Shown piece after piece: positions 31,397 to 42,600 of a stretch of DNA of 64,000 nt. Source of the stretch: Dasypus novemcinctus. Its lineage: Eukaryota > Chordata > Mammalia > Cingulata > Dasypodidae. How positions within the stretch are numbered: position 1 is the first letter of the stretch; every line of letters begins with the position of its first letter. The DNA lies in the NCBI RefSeq assembly GCF_030445035.2, contig NC_080677.1, forward strand, positions 158,411,169-158,475,168, given 5' to 3'. The notes beneath the pieces are model-generated. The model did not search any database. It was not told the DNA's origin and saw only the letters and a list, made by a program, of their open reading frames with translations. A program made the translations under genes and the position numbers.

Positions 31397-31517
31397 AGAG
31401 TAACATAAGGATGAGCAAAAACTAAGAGACTATCAAAAAGTGGTGAGGAAGATCTATAAAAGACCTGAATAGAAATTCTAGAAATGAAACTCTAAAAATT
31501 GAAACTTTAAAATTCAA

Positions 31518-31852
31518 TGGGGGGAAACAGATATGGCTCAAGCAATTGAACTCTCACCTACCACATGGAAGGGAGGTCCATGGTTCAGTTCCTGGTGCCT
31601 CCTAAAGAAGACAGCAAGCTGGCATGATGTGCAGGCATGGCAAGCTGACACAATAAGATGATGCAACAAGAGACACAAGAAGAAAAAAAGTAATGAGAGA
31701 CACAGCAAAGCAGGGAACAGAGGTGGCTCAAGCAATTAGGTGCCTCCCTCCCACATCAGAAGTCTCTCCAAAAGAAACAAGGAAGACAGACACAGCAAAG
31801 TGCAAAGAACAGGGATGGGGAGAAATAAATAAAATAAATCTTAAAAATTAAA
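31518..31852 (+). repeat. Older DAS-group SINE
   Basis: The head GGGGGGAAACAGATATGGCT is followed by a shortened body and a second head-like segment ('acagaggtggctcaagcaat'). The tail is AGAAATAAATAAAATAAATC. Confidence 0.75.
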
Positions 31853-32722
31853 TGGAGGGGTTAAACACAGATTGGCTCATGCTGAAAAGAACTAGTGAAT
31901 TAGAATTAAGACCTGGCTAATTTACCCAGAATAGATAAAGAAATGGAAAAAATGAAAATTAAGAGATATAGAAGATAAAGTAAGGTCTAACATAAGATTT
32001 TTTAGATTTCCAAGAGAAGTGAATACGGGTAAGCAATATTTGAAAAAAAAAACTGATGTGAACTTTCCAGAATAGTGATAACCACATATTTGCAGATTTA
32101 GGAACCTCAATAAATTCTCAAGTAACTTAAATAAAAGGAAACCCACCTTTAGAGCCGCTATGTGAAAGCAGCAAAGAAAATGATAAGGTCTTAAAAGTAT
32201 TCAGAGGAGGGAAAAAGAGAGAACCTAAAAAAAAAATTGATAATTTGACATCAGACTCCTTGAGAGCAACAGGGGAAGGGAGAAGATAGTGGGGACACCC
32301 TTCTCAAAGAACTGAGAGTGTTTACTGTCCACCCAGAATTGTATATCCAGTGAAACCATATTTTAAGAGTCAGAGTGAAATAAAGGCATAAGAAAAAGAA
32401 AAACTGAACTATAACTGAAATACCGGAAATCAACAGCATTTATGTTAAGAGTGGAGAGGGAGGCAGCGATGAAATTCAAGTGTTCCAAAGTCCTTGCATT
32501 GTTCAGGTTAAAGTTGTTTAACTTTAGACTTTATTGATTATGGATGTTATCATTTACCATTGAAAGAATAGAAATTGAGTATATAACTTTTCAATAAAAA
32601 GTTTAAAATATGGAAGAAAGAGAAAAATCTTCAATCTCATGAAAGGAAGACAAAGGAGAAAAAAAACCAGAAAAAATCCAGAAAAATAGAAACTACAAAA
32701 TAAGACATTAAAAATAAATATA
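31853..32722. other. Intergenic AT-rich stretch
   Basis: It is A-rich with frequent 'gaaaa' and 'ataaag' tracts. 'gactccttgagagcaacagg' and 'ccacccagaattgtatatcc' suggest an old, worn L1 body in sense orientation, with no open coding frame. Confidence 0.35.
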
Positions 32723-32830
32723 GGGGAGTGGATGTAGCTCAATGGTTGAGCACCTGCTTCCCATGTATAAGGTCCTGGGTTTGACCTCTGGTACCTCCTA
32801 AAATAAAGAATAAAATAAAATAAAATAAAT
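32723..32830 (+). repeat. Short tRNA-derived SINE (DAS-I type)
   Basis: GGGGAGTGGATGTAGCTCAA, 'GTTGAGCACCTGCTTCCCAT' and the B-box-like GGGTTTGACCTC form a tRNA-Ala-like head. An (AAATA)n tail follows at once. Confidence 0.78.
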
Positions 32831-33439
32831 ACAAATGTATCACAATAAGAGTAAAAGAATAAATTAAAAGATAATGATTGCCAAACTAGATATAAATAAG
32901 ACAAAATTCACTTATATGCTGCAAATCTAGAAGATACTGACAGAGAAAGTTTGAAAGTAAATGGATTGAAAGAGATCTGTCAGGCAAATAATTGAAATAA
33001 GTGGTATAGCTATATGACATAAGATAAAAAGCATTGCATAATGATGCACAGTTCAATTCACCAGGAAGACCTAACATTTTTAATCTTGTTTACACTTAAT
33101 AAACAGTATGAAAATACATAAAACACAACGTGCTAGAAAAATGAAAATATATTGACAAATCCACCTCACAGATTATAATACATCCATCCCTCTTAGTAAC
33201 TGATGGATGAGCTGACCAAAAACTGGGCTATAAAAGATTTGAAAAACATGTTCAACAAGCTTGTCCTAAAGAACATATCTAGAACACTGTACCCAGACCA
33301 TGTATCAAGCCATAAGAAAGTCTCAACAAACTACAAAGTCTCCATTATCATTGACTTAGTGATTTCATATCATACCCGTTACGGTTTCTGTTTTAGTTTG
33401 CTAAAAGCTGCTGGGAACAATACATCAGAAATGGATTGC

Positions 33440-33853
33440 GGGAAGCGGACTTGGCCCAGTGGATAGGGCATCTGTCTACCACATGGGAGGTACGCGGTTC
33501 AAACCCCGGGCCTCCTTGACCCGTGTGGAGCTGGTCCATGTGCTGTGCTGATGGGCGCAAAGAGTGCCATGCCACGCAGGGGTGTCCCCGTGTAGGGGAG
33601 CCCCACGTGCAAGGAGTGCCCCCTGTAAGGAGAGCTGCCCAGTGCGAAAGAAAGTGCAGCCTGCCCAGGAATGGCACTGCCCACATGGATAGCTGACACA
33701 ACAAGATAATGCAATGAAAAGAAACACAGATTCCCATGCTGCTGACAACAGAAGTGGAAAAAGAACACACAGCAAAATGGACACAGAGACCAGACAACTG
33801 GGGGGGCGGGGAGGGGAGAGAAATAAATAAATAATAAATCTTTAAAAAAAAGA
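33440..33853 (+). repeat. DAS-type SINE inside the foldback element
   Basis: The head GGGAAGCGGACTTGGCCCAG opens a complete body, and the tail AATAAATAAATAATAAATCT closes it. The flanks 'gaaatggatt' and 'gaaaatggatt' look like a target-site duplication. Confidence 0.9.
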
Positions 33854-33906
33854 AAATGGATTTGCTTTTACAATGGGCATTTATTAGGTTAGAAGCTTAA
33901 GTTCTC

Positions 33907-34228
33907 AAGAAGGGAGTCAAGCTGACCCTTGAGGAGGAAGAGCTTTTAAACAACAAACAGTCAAAGAAAATTCAGAAGACACATGACAAAAGGAGAAGGA
34001 TCGCCAAGATCAGCAGCCTTCTGGAGGAGCAGTTCCAGCAGGGCAAGCTTCTTGCCTGCATTGCTCTGAGACCAGGCCAGTGTTGTGGAGCAGATAGCTT
34101 TGTGCTAGAGGACAAGGATCTGGAGTTCCACCTGACGAAAATCAAGGCCGGGAACGGCAAATAATTCCTCCCTCCCATCCTAGCTCATGTAATAAAGGTG
34201 TTTATTGTTCTATGGGGGAAAAAAAAAG
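33907..34228 (+). pseudogene. RPS8: RPS8 processed pseudogene, 5'-truncated
   Basis: 86 codons up to TAA (34162-34164) encode the C-terminal part of ribosomal protein S8, including [20 protein letters not shown] and RPGQC. A short 3' UTR with AATAAAG follows, and then an A run ending at 34228. It is intronless, truncated at the 5' end and carries a poly(A) tail, so it is a retrocopy. Several substitutions at normally constant positions (for example CCGAD for [14 protein letters not shown] for RKIKARKGK) show decay, although the remaining frame is open. It lies in the left arm of the foldback element. Confidence 0.9.
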
Positions 34229-35097
34229 GCTTACAATTCTAAGGCCATGAAAGTGTCCAAATCAAGACATCATCAGGAGTCTTTCTTCCCGAGCTGCTGC
34301 TGTGGTTGACCAGGCACATGGCAGGGTGGCACTGGCATGTCTTTCCCCTCCTTCAGGCTTGTGGTCCCTGGACCTTCTCTCCCAGCTTCTGGGTTCTTCT
34401 TTCTCTACAGCTTTTTTCTGTGTCTATGGCTTTTTATTCCTCCATTTATAAAGGACTCTAGTAAAAGGATTAACACCCAACCTGGTCATGCCCTACCAAA
34501 GTGATCTAATCAAAGGAAGGTCCCTTAACTGAAATGAACCAAAACGTCCCATCTACAGTAGGTTTGAATACACAGGCTAGCTTTAAGAATAAAGGTTTTC
34601 TGGGGTTCACAGAAGCTTCAAATTGCCACGGTTTCTAGCATCAAAAATTTTTTGTGTGTGCCTGTGAGAGTTTCGGTGAACCTCGGAAGATCCTGTCCTT
34701 AGAGCTAATCCATTCCTGTGCGTGTAAACCTGTTGTAGGTTGGAGCTTTTGATTAAATTACCTCAGTTAAGGCCCTTTGATTAGATCCAGGGTAGGTCTT
34801 AATCCTCTTACTGGACTCCTTCATAAACAGAGGACTCCAAAGTAGAAAAAAGCTACAGAGACAGACAGGAACCCAGAAGCTGAAATGAGGCCCCGGAGCC
34901 ACTTCCGGCAGAAATGGAAAGCTGGGGGGTCTGGAGGAGAAGGGAGAGACGAGCAGACACTGCCATGTGCCTGATCACCTACAGCCACAGCTCGGTGCGA
35001 CAGCAGCTCCGGGGATGCTCTGATTTGGACTTTTTCATCTCCTCATCAATGCTTATTGTTAGGCTTATTGCTCCCAGCAGCTTTTAGCAAACTAAAA

Positions 35098-37323
35098 CAT
35101 TCCCCTTAAAGATCTCCTGTAAACTCTCATTATTTCAGATTCTAACATGTGGCTGGTTGCATCGTGTTTCCTTAAACTCAATCAAGCCCTGGGGTTTTGG
35201 TTGCATTTGGTCTAGAAAATGGGACTTTGTTCTGATGGAAACGTTATGGGAGGTATTTCTGTAGCACTTTAATCCCCAAGCTGCCCCACCTGGCTTTCCC
35301 ATCCCCACCCCACACCCCATGCAAGGATCTGTCTAAACCTTTCAACCAAGGAGAAGAAATCCAGCCACAGTTTCAGGGCAGACTTAACAGGGTCTCGCTC
35401 ATGTAGAGAGAGTGTTTGTGAAGAGCTTTCAGCAGGACATCAAAGATTCTGTTCCACTTAGGTGGGCATCCCCCAGAGCTTCTGACCTGGTGTCTAAATC
35501 CAGGGAAAACAAACACGTGCCCCTCGAGCAGCCAGAACCAGGCCAGGCTTCTAAGTTTCCTGACCAAAAGGAGCTCCACAGTGAATTTGTGCTTGGACGG
35601 GATTTGTGCTAGAATTTGACGGGCCATGGAGACAAGGAATGGAGACACAATCCATTCAAACCTGTGGTCTGCTAAAATTGTATCAAATATTTCAACCAAG
35701 AACTCAATTAATCCCCTTCAGTAGTTCTCCTAAGATGTATGATCACCAAATGTGAAAACTCACAAATCCTTTCATCAGTTTGCATCGTCACGGTTTTTTC
35801 CACGCTAATGGAAAGGTAAGAATGTGGCCCAGGCTCTGCCACCTTGGCTAAGCCGCTCTTCAGCCGTTTCCTTCTCTTAGGTTAGGAATATGTTTGAAGT
35901 GACATTTGTGTGGTTTCTGTGAAGCCTGTTACAACCACACACACACACACACACCCGCCCCCAGTGCCCTCTGGCCCTCCTTGGTCCACGCTACAGATGA
36001 TTTTCTGAGAGATGACACTTTACCCCTCCTGGCCAATGAGATTCTCTTTCTGAGTCTTCCCAGTTAGGGCCGCTGGATAGTCTTTCCTGGCCTCTGGAGA
36101 GAGGCAATAGAAATATGGGAGTTGTGGAGGAACTGTCTTCTATCACAGGGACTGAAAAGTAGAGTGACAACGCTTGCAAACAGAGTGACAAGAAAGCAAA
36201 GGTGTAAGAGGAGCAGGGAGGAGAAAGGAGTGGAGAGCTTTGAATTCCCAGGCACCCAGGTCTAGGTCCTGCCCAGGAGTCCAGGGACGTACTTAACCTC
36301 AGTGGCAGCCTTGATCGTGCAATAAATCCTTGCTTTTTGCTGGAGTTTGCTCCAGTTGGTTTTCTTATGTAGTCAGAACCCCAATTAATAGAGTGGGTTT
36401 GATCACTTCCAAGGCTCCTTCATCTTTAAGAGTCTGTGGCTGTAAGATGGAGAAAACCCTTTCACGCCCTTGTGTACCATGGAGCACCACGGAGTTTTCA
36501 TACTCGGAAAAAAAGGCAGAGGAGGGCTGTTCTTTTGATTATAGTCTACTGGATACTAAATGATTCTTCTACAGTATTAATGCATTTCTTGATCTGTGAA
36601 CTGGACAGTCATTTTGATCAAGATAAGTAAGATCCAGATAACAATTCTTATGAAGAATCTTTTGTCCTGGGCCTCAAGTGATTAGTTCATTAACCAACGG
36701 GTTCATTAATCTAGGTCAAGATAAGAGCCACAATGGGCACATGAATTCTTTTTTCCTCTCTTTGGTCAACTAAAATCTTCAAACCAGTCTCAAACAAAAC
36801 CTGCCATTAACACTTTTCCTGGATGGTTCCAGAAAATGGCATTATTACCAGGTTTTAGTCAGGCCTCAGAAAAGCTCTGATTTGACTGGAGCTGATATCA
36901 AAAGAACATCATAAAACAAAGCCATACAGATAAAAGTTACTGTACTTGAGAGATTTAATGCAAGACTTGCCTTCTAACCTAATTCATGCACATGCTCAAG
37001 AAGAATTTGAGTGCCTTGCCAGTTTTAGCTGCTAGTTACTTTTGGTTCTAAAAACTTAGTTAGTTTTGTTTTAAATGTACCTGAAACAATACTGGTTGAT
37101 TTAGAGCTTGCTTTTTCCCAAATAATAAACATAGACTTAATCATTTTCCTTAATTATACAAGTATTTCATTATTTCTCTTACCCACTTTAAGAAGATTTT
37201 GAGGTATCTATGTTTGTATGTGTATATATATGCATACATATATGTATGTACATATGTATGTGTGTATGTGTGCCATGGAAATAAAACTAAGAACTTTTTT
37301 AAAGGTCTATCAAAAGCCAATTA
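35098..37323. other. Intergenic, no gene recognised
   Basis: An (AC)n run lies at about 35935-35954. An AATAAA at about 36322 followed by 'gctggagtttgctcc' may be an LTR end. The open frame on the - strand at 35373-35699 has no recognisable family. (TA/TG)-rich sequence lies at 37220-37270. Confidence 0.35.
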
Positions 37324-37905
37324 GGGAAGTGGATGTGGCTTACGAGATAGGACTTCTGCCTACCATATGGGAGGACACAGGTTTGATCCCTGGGACCTCC
37401 TGGTGAAAAAGAAGAGAAAGCGTGCCTGCGTGGTGAGCCAGTGCCCATGTGATGAGCCGAGAGCCCACGTGGTGAGCTGAGTGTCCACGTGAGTGCCCAT
37501 GTGGTGAGCTAAGGGCCTCGTCGGGAGCCAGTGCCCGTGTGGTGAGCTGAGTGCCTGCATGGCGAGTTGAGTGCCCGTGTGGTGAGCTGAGTGCCCGCAT
37601 GGCGAGTTGAGTGCCCGTGTGGTGAGCCAGTGCCCACACAAGTGAGTCATGCAGCAAGATGATGATGATACAACAAAAGAGAGGAAGGGGAGAGTCACGG
37701 TGAAGCATAGCAGAAAGCAGGAACTGAGGTGGTGCAGGTAACAGGGAAGTTCACAAGGATCGAATCCTGGTGAATCCTGGAGGGAGAAGACAAAAAGAGA
37801 AATAGATACAGAGGATCACACAGTGAATGGACACAGACAGCAAAAACAGTAGGGTGGGGGAGGGGGAGAGAAAAAATTAAAGTTAAAAAAAATTAATTAA
37901 AAAAA
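37324..37905 (+). repeat. DAS-group SINE with an internal 20-bp tandem repeat
   Basis: The head is GGGAAGTGGATGTGGCTTAC. Between about 37430 and 37640 a 20-bp unit such as GTGCCCGTGTGGTGAGCTGA repeats, alternating with a variant (GTGCCCGCATGGCGAGTTGA) to give a 40-bp higher-order period. The tail is GGGGGAGAGAAAAAATTAAA. Direct repeats AAAAGCCAATTA flank the element. Confidence 0.85.
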
Positions 37906-38233
37906 AGCCAATTAAAATGTGATGAGAGATAAGGGTAACAGGAAAGAAGGATAAATTGGTTAATAAAATTGGGCATTAAATTTATCTCTGAGGGAAAACA
38001 TTCCAAGTTGGAGAATATATATGATTGCCTTTTCCTGTCCCTAAATTTTTATTTGTAAGATACTTATAGTAGTATAATAAAGAATCCAAAGTTACACACA
38101 TTAATGATTTTTCCATTACTATGGTATTCAACTATCTAAAAAAAAAGCAAAAGCCAATATACATCCAGGACCCCAAACAGACACGTGGGGAGGCGCAAAG
38201 CAGCTGACTACATTCTGCCCCTCGTTTCCTTCT

Positions 38234-38592
38234 TTTTTTTTTTTTTTTTTTTTTTTAAAGATTTATTTTTATTTATTTAATTCCCCTCCCCTGGTTGTCT
38301 GTTTTCTGTGTCTTTTTGCTGCGTCTTGTTTCTTTGTCCGCTTCTGTTGTCGTCAGCGGCACAGGAAGTGTGGGCGGCGCCATTCCTCGGCAGGCTGCTC
38401 CCTCCTTCGCGCTGGGCGGCTCTCCTTATGGGTGCACTCCTTGCGCGTGGGGCTCCCCTACGCGGGGGACACCCCTGTGTGGCCCGGCACTCCTTGCGCG
38501 CATCACACGGGTCAAGGAGGCCCGGGGCTTGAACCGCGGGCCTCCCATGTGGTAGACGGACGCCCTAACCACTGGGCCAAAGTCCGTTTCCC
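38234..38592 (-). repeat. DAS-type SINE, young copy with a small internal deletion
   Basis: CCTCGTTTCCTTCTT flanks it on both sides as target-site duplication. A long poly(T) is followed by a body almost identical to 728-1115, but about 35 bp are missing near the head (GCATCACACGGGTC). CpGs are preserved. Confidence 0.92.
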
Positions 38593-38789
38593 TCGTTTCC
38601 TTCTTTATCCTCTTGTGGAATTTCTGAAATTCTGAGGATCATGGAAAGTCATGGAAGATACGTCTAAGATCAAGACTTTAAAAGGCATAGTGACTCTGAA
38701 AGCAATATTTAAAAGGTCACATATATTATAAAATATTCAGTTTTGATATCTCTTTAGACTTCTATTATTATATTCCCAGAAATACCACC

Positions 38790-39092
38790 TTCAGGGAAAA
38801 AAATGTAACCTTTATTAATTGAATGCGTCTGAAAATAATAAAATAAGAACATAAAACATCATTTTAGGTAAGTTGGAAGGGAAGATAAATTCCACTTAAG
38901 TGAAAATACATAGAAAAGATATGTACAGGCAGATGGTCTCAACTCTGTGTTCGGTTAATGATCATTAATGGTCTCGAGCAATTCTGAAAAGTTTCTCCTC
39001 ATCCTCAGTCTGCACACTGGGCGTTTTGTGATAATGAACCAGATGTCACAAACCAAGGCGCGGTGACGCCGGGGTCGGCCGGGGCGCGCGGC
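38790..39092 (-). other. APBB1IP: APBB1IP probable 3' UTR with poly(A) signal
   Basis: On the - strand the stop codon (39093-39095) is followed by about 300 bp of unique sequence containing AATAAA (38811-38816 as TTTATT on the + strand). Transcript cleavage near 38790 is inferred. The region is AT-rich, in sharp contrast to the GC-rich terminal exon. Confidence 0.5.
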
Positions 39093-39620
39093 CTAGGCCA
39101 CGTTGCCTCTCTTCTTCTGCAGCGCTTTCATGAGATCCGACATGAAGTCCTGCTCCGCGCCTCCCCCGGCCCGGGGGGGCGCCGGGCTCTCGTGCCTCTT
39201 CGGGGGCATGGGGGACTTCTGGGGGACAGCCGGGGACGGCTTCCTGGCGGCGGGAACGGGGGCCGGCGGGGGCGGGAGCGGCAGCGGAGAGCCCGCGTCC
39301 CCCGCGTCCCGGGCCAACGCCGGCGGCGGGGGAGGCACGAAGGCGGGGGGCGCCTCGCAGAAGTCCGGGGGCGGCGGGGGCAGCTCGTCGTCGTCGGCGG
39401 CGGCGGGCGGCGGCGGCGGCGGCGGCGGGAGGTCGTCGGGGGGCGCGGGGAAGCCGGGGCCGCAGGTGTCCGAGGAGCGGCGCACGGGAGGCGGCGGGGG
39501 CAGGCTGGCCTTCGGGAGCGCGCAGGCCCGGGGCGCGGTCCGCTCCGGGGCGCCCGGGGCTGGCTTCTTGTCCTTGAACAGAGCAAAAGCGCGTCATTCC
39601 GGCAGCCTCCGTGGGGGCGA
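39050..39620. other. CpG-dense segment over the APBB1IP terminal exon
   Basis: CG dinucleotides are frequent throughout and GC content is far above the flanks (38600-39000 is AT-rich). The density follows the GCG/CCG-rich proline, alanine and arginine codons; an intragenic CpG island is possible. Confidence 0.6.
39093..39572 (-). CDS. APBB1IP: APBB1IP terminal exon: proline-rich tail
   Basis: 160 codons including TAG run from DKKPAPGAPERTAPRACALP to ALQKKRGNVA. Poly-Pro tracts with acidic or aromatic anchors (FPAPPDDLPPPPPPPP, DELPPPPPDF, FVPPPPPALA) are typical Ena/VASP EVH1 and profilin binding sites of RIAM. The exon is very GC- and CpG-rich. It appears shorter than the human tail as I remember it, lacking part of the stretch after 'RRSSDT'. 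The acceptor is GCTCTGTTCAAG. Confidence 0.95.
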   Translation of the reverse strand, partial: DKKPAPGAPERTAPRACALPKASLPPPPPVRRSSDTCGPGFPAPPDDLPPPPPPPPAAADDDELPPPPPDFCEAPPAFVPPPPPALARDAGDAGSPLPLPPPPAPVPAARKPSPAVPQKSPMPPKRHESPAPPRAGGGAEQDFMSDLMKALQKKRGNVA

Positions 39621-42600
39621 CATTCCCAGGGGCGGGTGGGAGCCGCTGGCTTGGTTCCCCCCCTGCCCACCAGGAACCCACCTGCAGCGCCCCCCCCCCC
39701 CCCACGAGTCAAATGCTCCTTACTTTTCCCACGGGGGTGCACGTCCCACCTCCTCCGTGAGTGAAAGGTTTTGCCACGTTCAATGACTTGGTGATTATCC
39801 TGAGATGACACAAGCCCCCTGGGAACCCACCTTATCCAGGGGTTGCCATCTGGCTCTGCAAAGGCCCCACAGCTCTGAGCTGGTGATGGGATCACCTTTT
39901 TCCACCAGCTTACTTGGCAGAGAACTTGTGTTGGCCTCGCTGAGAACAAAGGGGCTTTATCCCAGGGCTCGACCTTGCCCAGGCCAGTGAAGAGCTTGGC
40001 TTCTCTGGCTAAATGCTTCCGGGTGGCGGTGTGGTGGGGCAGGAATCAGGAGCCCTGCTCTGGGACCCTGGGTTTACCTGTCCTGATCTGCAGGAGAGCA
40101 GGATCCATACCTTTTACCACCTCTGGCACACGGGTGAGGTGAGGTCAAATGAGATAAACAAGTGAGTTCTCAAAAGTAAAATCATGCTGCATGTGCTCCT
40201 GGGGGAAGCCAGGACACGGAGCTTAGTTAAAGGCTAACAGAGACAAAGCCTTTTGTCCACCAGCAGTGGAACACAGGCTAATAACTTATATTTATCCGCT
40301 GCGACATTCCGGAGAACTTCAGGCAGCTGATTTGAATCCCTCTGTTTTACTGCTCATTGTCATTTCCAATACTCATTTTGCCAGGATGCCATTTTCTTTC
40401 TTTCTTTGTCTAATAACATCTTACCACTGACCGTTAAATTTAGAAGTTTTTTTGGTTCCCTAACAAAGTGCCTTCAGGATTGACTTTCTATTTCACTTTG
40501 TTTATTTACTTAGCATGATAAGCTAATTAACTGGTGGTGGTGTTTTTTTTTAAATTTCAGAGCAGGCAGCCTGGCAACTGTTCACACAGTTTTGTGACTT
40601 CTATTCTGAGATTCTTTATTGCTCTCAGCATTTTTCAATGCTTCTCTTTAACTGGCATTACGGAAATCATTAAAATAATACTAGCTGAAAAGTACATGGG
40701 ATGAGGAGACTGTAAGAATGGAGAAGAATATTAGAACAATACAGCTTTTAAAGGTCTACAATGGTTTTGAAAACTTACAACAAGTTCAGTAAACACCCAG
40801 ATTTAATCGTTTCCACCACGGGGGGAAGTGGATGAGTGAAGGGGAGAATGAAAAGTGACTGAGCTGAACATAGGGGCTGGAAGAGCTGAGCGCTCTGCGC
40901 TGTCACAGGGGCGTCAGGTAGTTTTGAATCACGCATGGGCAACAGTAAACGGAACTTTCAGAGTCACCTGCGATGCCGTGGGTATGATTAGCTCCTCTTG
41001 TACAATGATTAGATTTAAATCAATCTTCATTAAAATGCTCAACAGGTGGTACCACCTGGCCAGTGTTTAAGAAGCGGTTGCCGCTGCATCACCCCGAGGT
41101 GGGTGTAGACATTCATGCGGAAACCAGGAAGTACTTATACTCCCATGAAGTACAAAACATTTACCAATCTCCAGCCCTAAAGAAATATCCTTACATTTCC
41201 CCCAAGTGATCTTAGCTGGTTTTAGCTTGCCATCTGGCCTATCCAACTAAAAAAAAAAAATTGTAATAATTTTAAAAAGTAAGAAAGCAATGACCTAAAT
41301 GGGATCCCAGTGATTTCTGAGTTATCGAAACTGTATTTTGCCATTTTTAAAAAGCAGCGTCTGGAACACTGTCGTGGTTTGGAGTATGGGGTTATAGGTG
41401 GCAGTCTGGTAGAATTCATGCCCGTGACTCTGGCGTTACCTTAGCGGCTTCCGCTTGTCTGTGGGCCTCCGGGACGCCGGCGCTGGCCGAGGGGGCAGCC
41501 GGGGGGATTTGGCCATTGGGCTGGGTGGCGCCTGCTTTAAGTCCTAGAGGTGAGAACAGAGAAAGACTGAGTTCGGCATTCTCAAGGCTCTGGAAAGTTC
41601 ACCTCCAAAGCTGAAGAACCGGGTTTCCCGGCATGTTCGCCAGCAGGGGCCATGCCCAACACCTGAGTCGGTGGCAGAACGTTCCGTGAGAGCCAGGAAA
41701 GTGGCTGCTTTATAAAGCGAAATCTGGATTAACGAGTGGCCCTAGAGCAGAGCATGTTTTGCTTTTGAAAACTCCCTGGTAATTACAGACTCAATCCTGA
41801 AAACCTCTCTCTTGAAGATTTTGTTTCCCCCTGGAACGGATTTACCTAGTTTCATACCACGCTGAATACAGCAGCAATTTTTGGACATTGTCCCCAACAC
41901 AAAGCAGGGCGACACAGAAAAGAGTGGGCAGGGGATGGGTGAATGGGCAGACCCCCTGGTAGACCCTGGAAGCAGATGCCATTTTTCATCAATTCTGACA
42001 TGCGCCCGTTTTCTTTCCTGTTGCCTTTTCCTTGCAAAAGTCTGAGTCATTGCGGCGTGACAGCTGTGAGAGGATCCGACGGGAGCAGCTGTGCGTGGAC
42101 CTCTCTGGCCGCTAGGATTGCCCCTGGGGGGCATGGCAAGCTTCCCACGCCCCGCGCCCAGAGCACGTTGGGGTCTTCTCATGCGGAGGGAGACTGCTGC
42201 TGCTTCGCTCAGGACCAGCGAGTCATCAAATGGTTCTGAACTGACGGTTTCCTGACTTCTTCAAATAGTTTCCCAATAACCTGATAATCCTTCATCTCCC
42301 TAACAAATCAAAGAGGCTGTTAAGGAATTCCAGGACACTGGAAAGAGGAACGGGAGTTTAAGGAGACGTGGGGTATTTACATTGTCTCAAAGGAGCGCTC
42401 CACAAATGACGAGGTGCAAAGCCAAAAATACTCCATGCCAGAGAGAAACTGGGTGACGTCTTAACCAGGCGATCAAAACCAGTTTCCAACAAGGCGCAAA
42501 TAGATACGGACGCTGCCGCCAGTGACCCCGGGAAGCTCACACCTGCACTCACGTAGTGTCACAGCCCCGACTGCAAAAATGCCTAAATGAATTATGAGGA

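Larger units (their letters stand above)
33390..35097. mobile_element. Foldback element with terminal inverted repeats
   Basis: The left end (33390-33416, starting GTTTTAGTTTGCTAAAAGCT) is an exact 27-bp inverted copy of the right end (35071-35097). With one mismatch the match extends to 33 bp. The similarity continues inward: left-arm phrases ('aaaaggattaa', 'gatctaatcaaaggaagg', 'aggcacatggcag', 'cagcttctgggttc') occur in reverse complement in the right arm. The axis is near 34660. No transposase was seen. A SINE and an RPS8 retrocopy are inserted in the left arm. A clear target-site duplication was not found. Confidence 0.72.

Noticed and set aside
35373-35699. 108-codon open frame on the - strand in the intergenic region
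   Set aside because: No motif or family recognised, no poly(A) tail or splice context; likely chance.
39128-39949. 273-codon open frame on the - strand and similar long frames over 39046-39786
   Set aside because: They are shifted or antisense frames of the GC-rich APBB1IP proline exon and run across its splice acceptor into intron.
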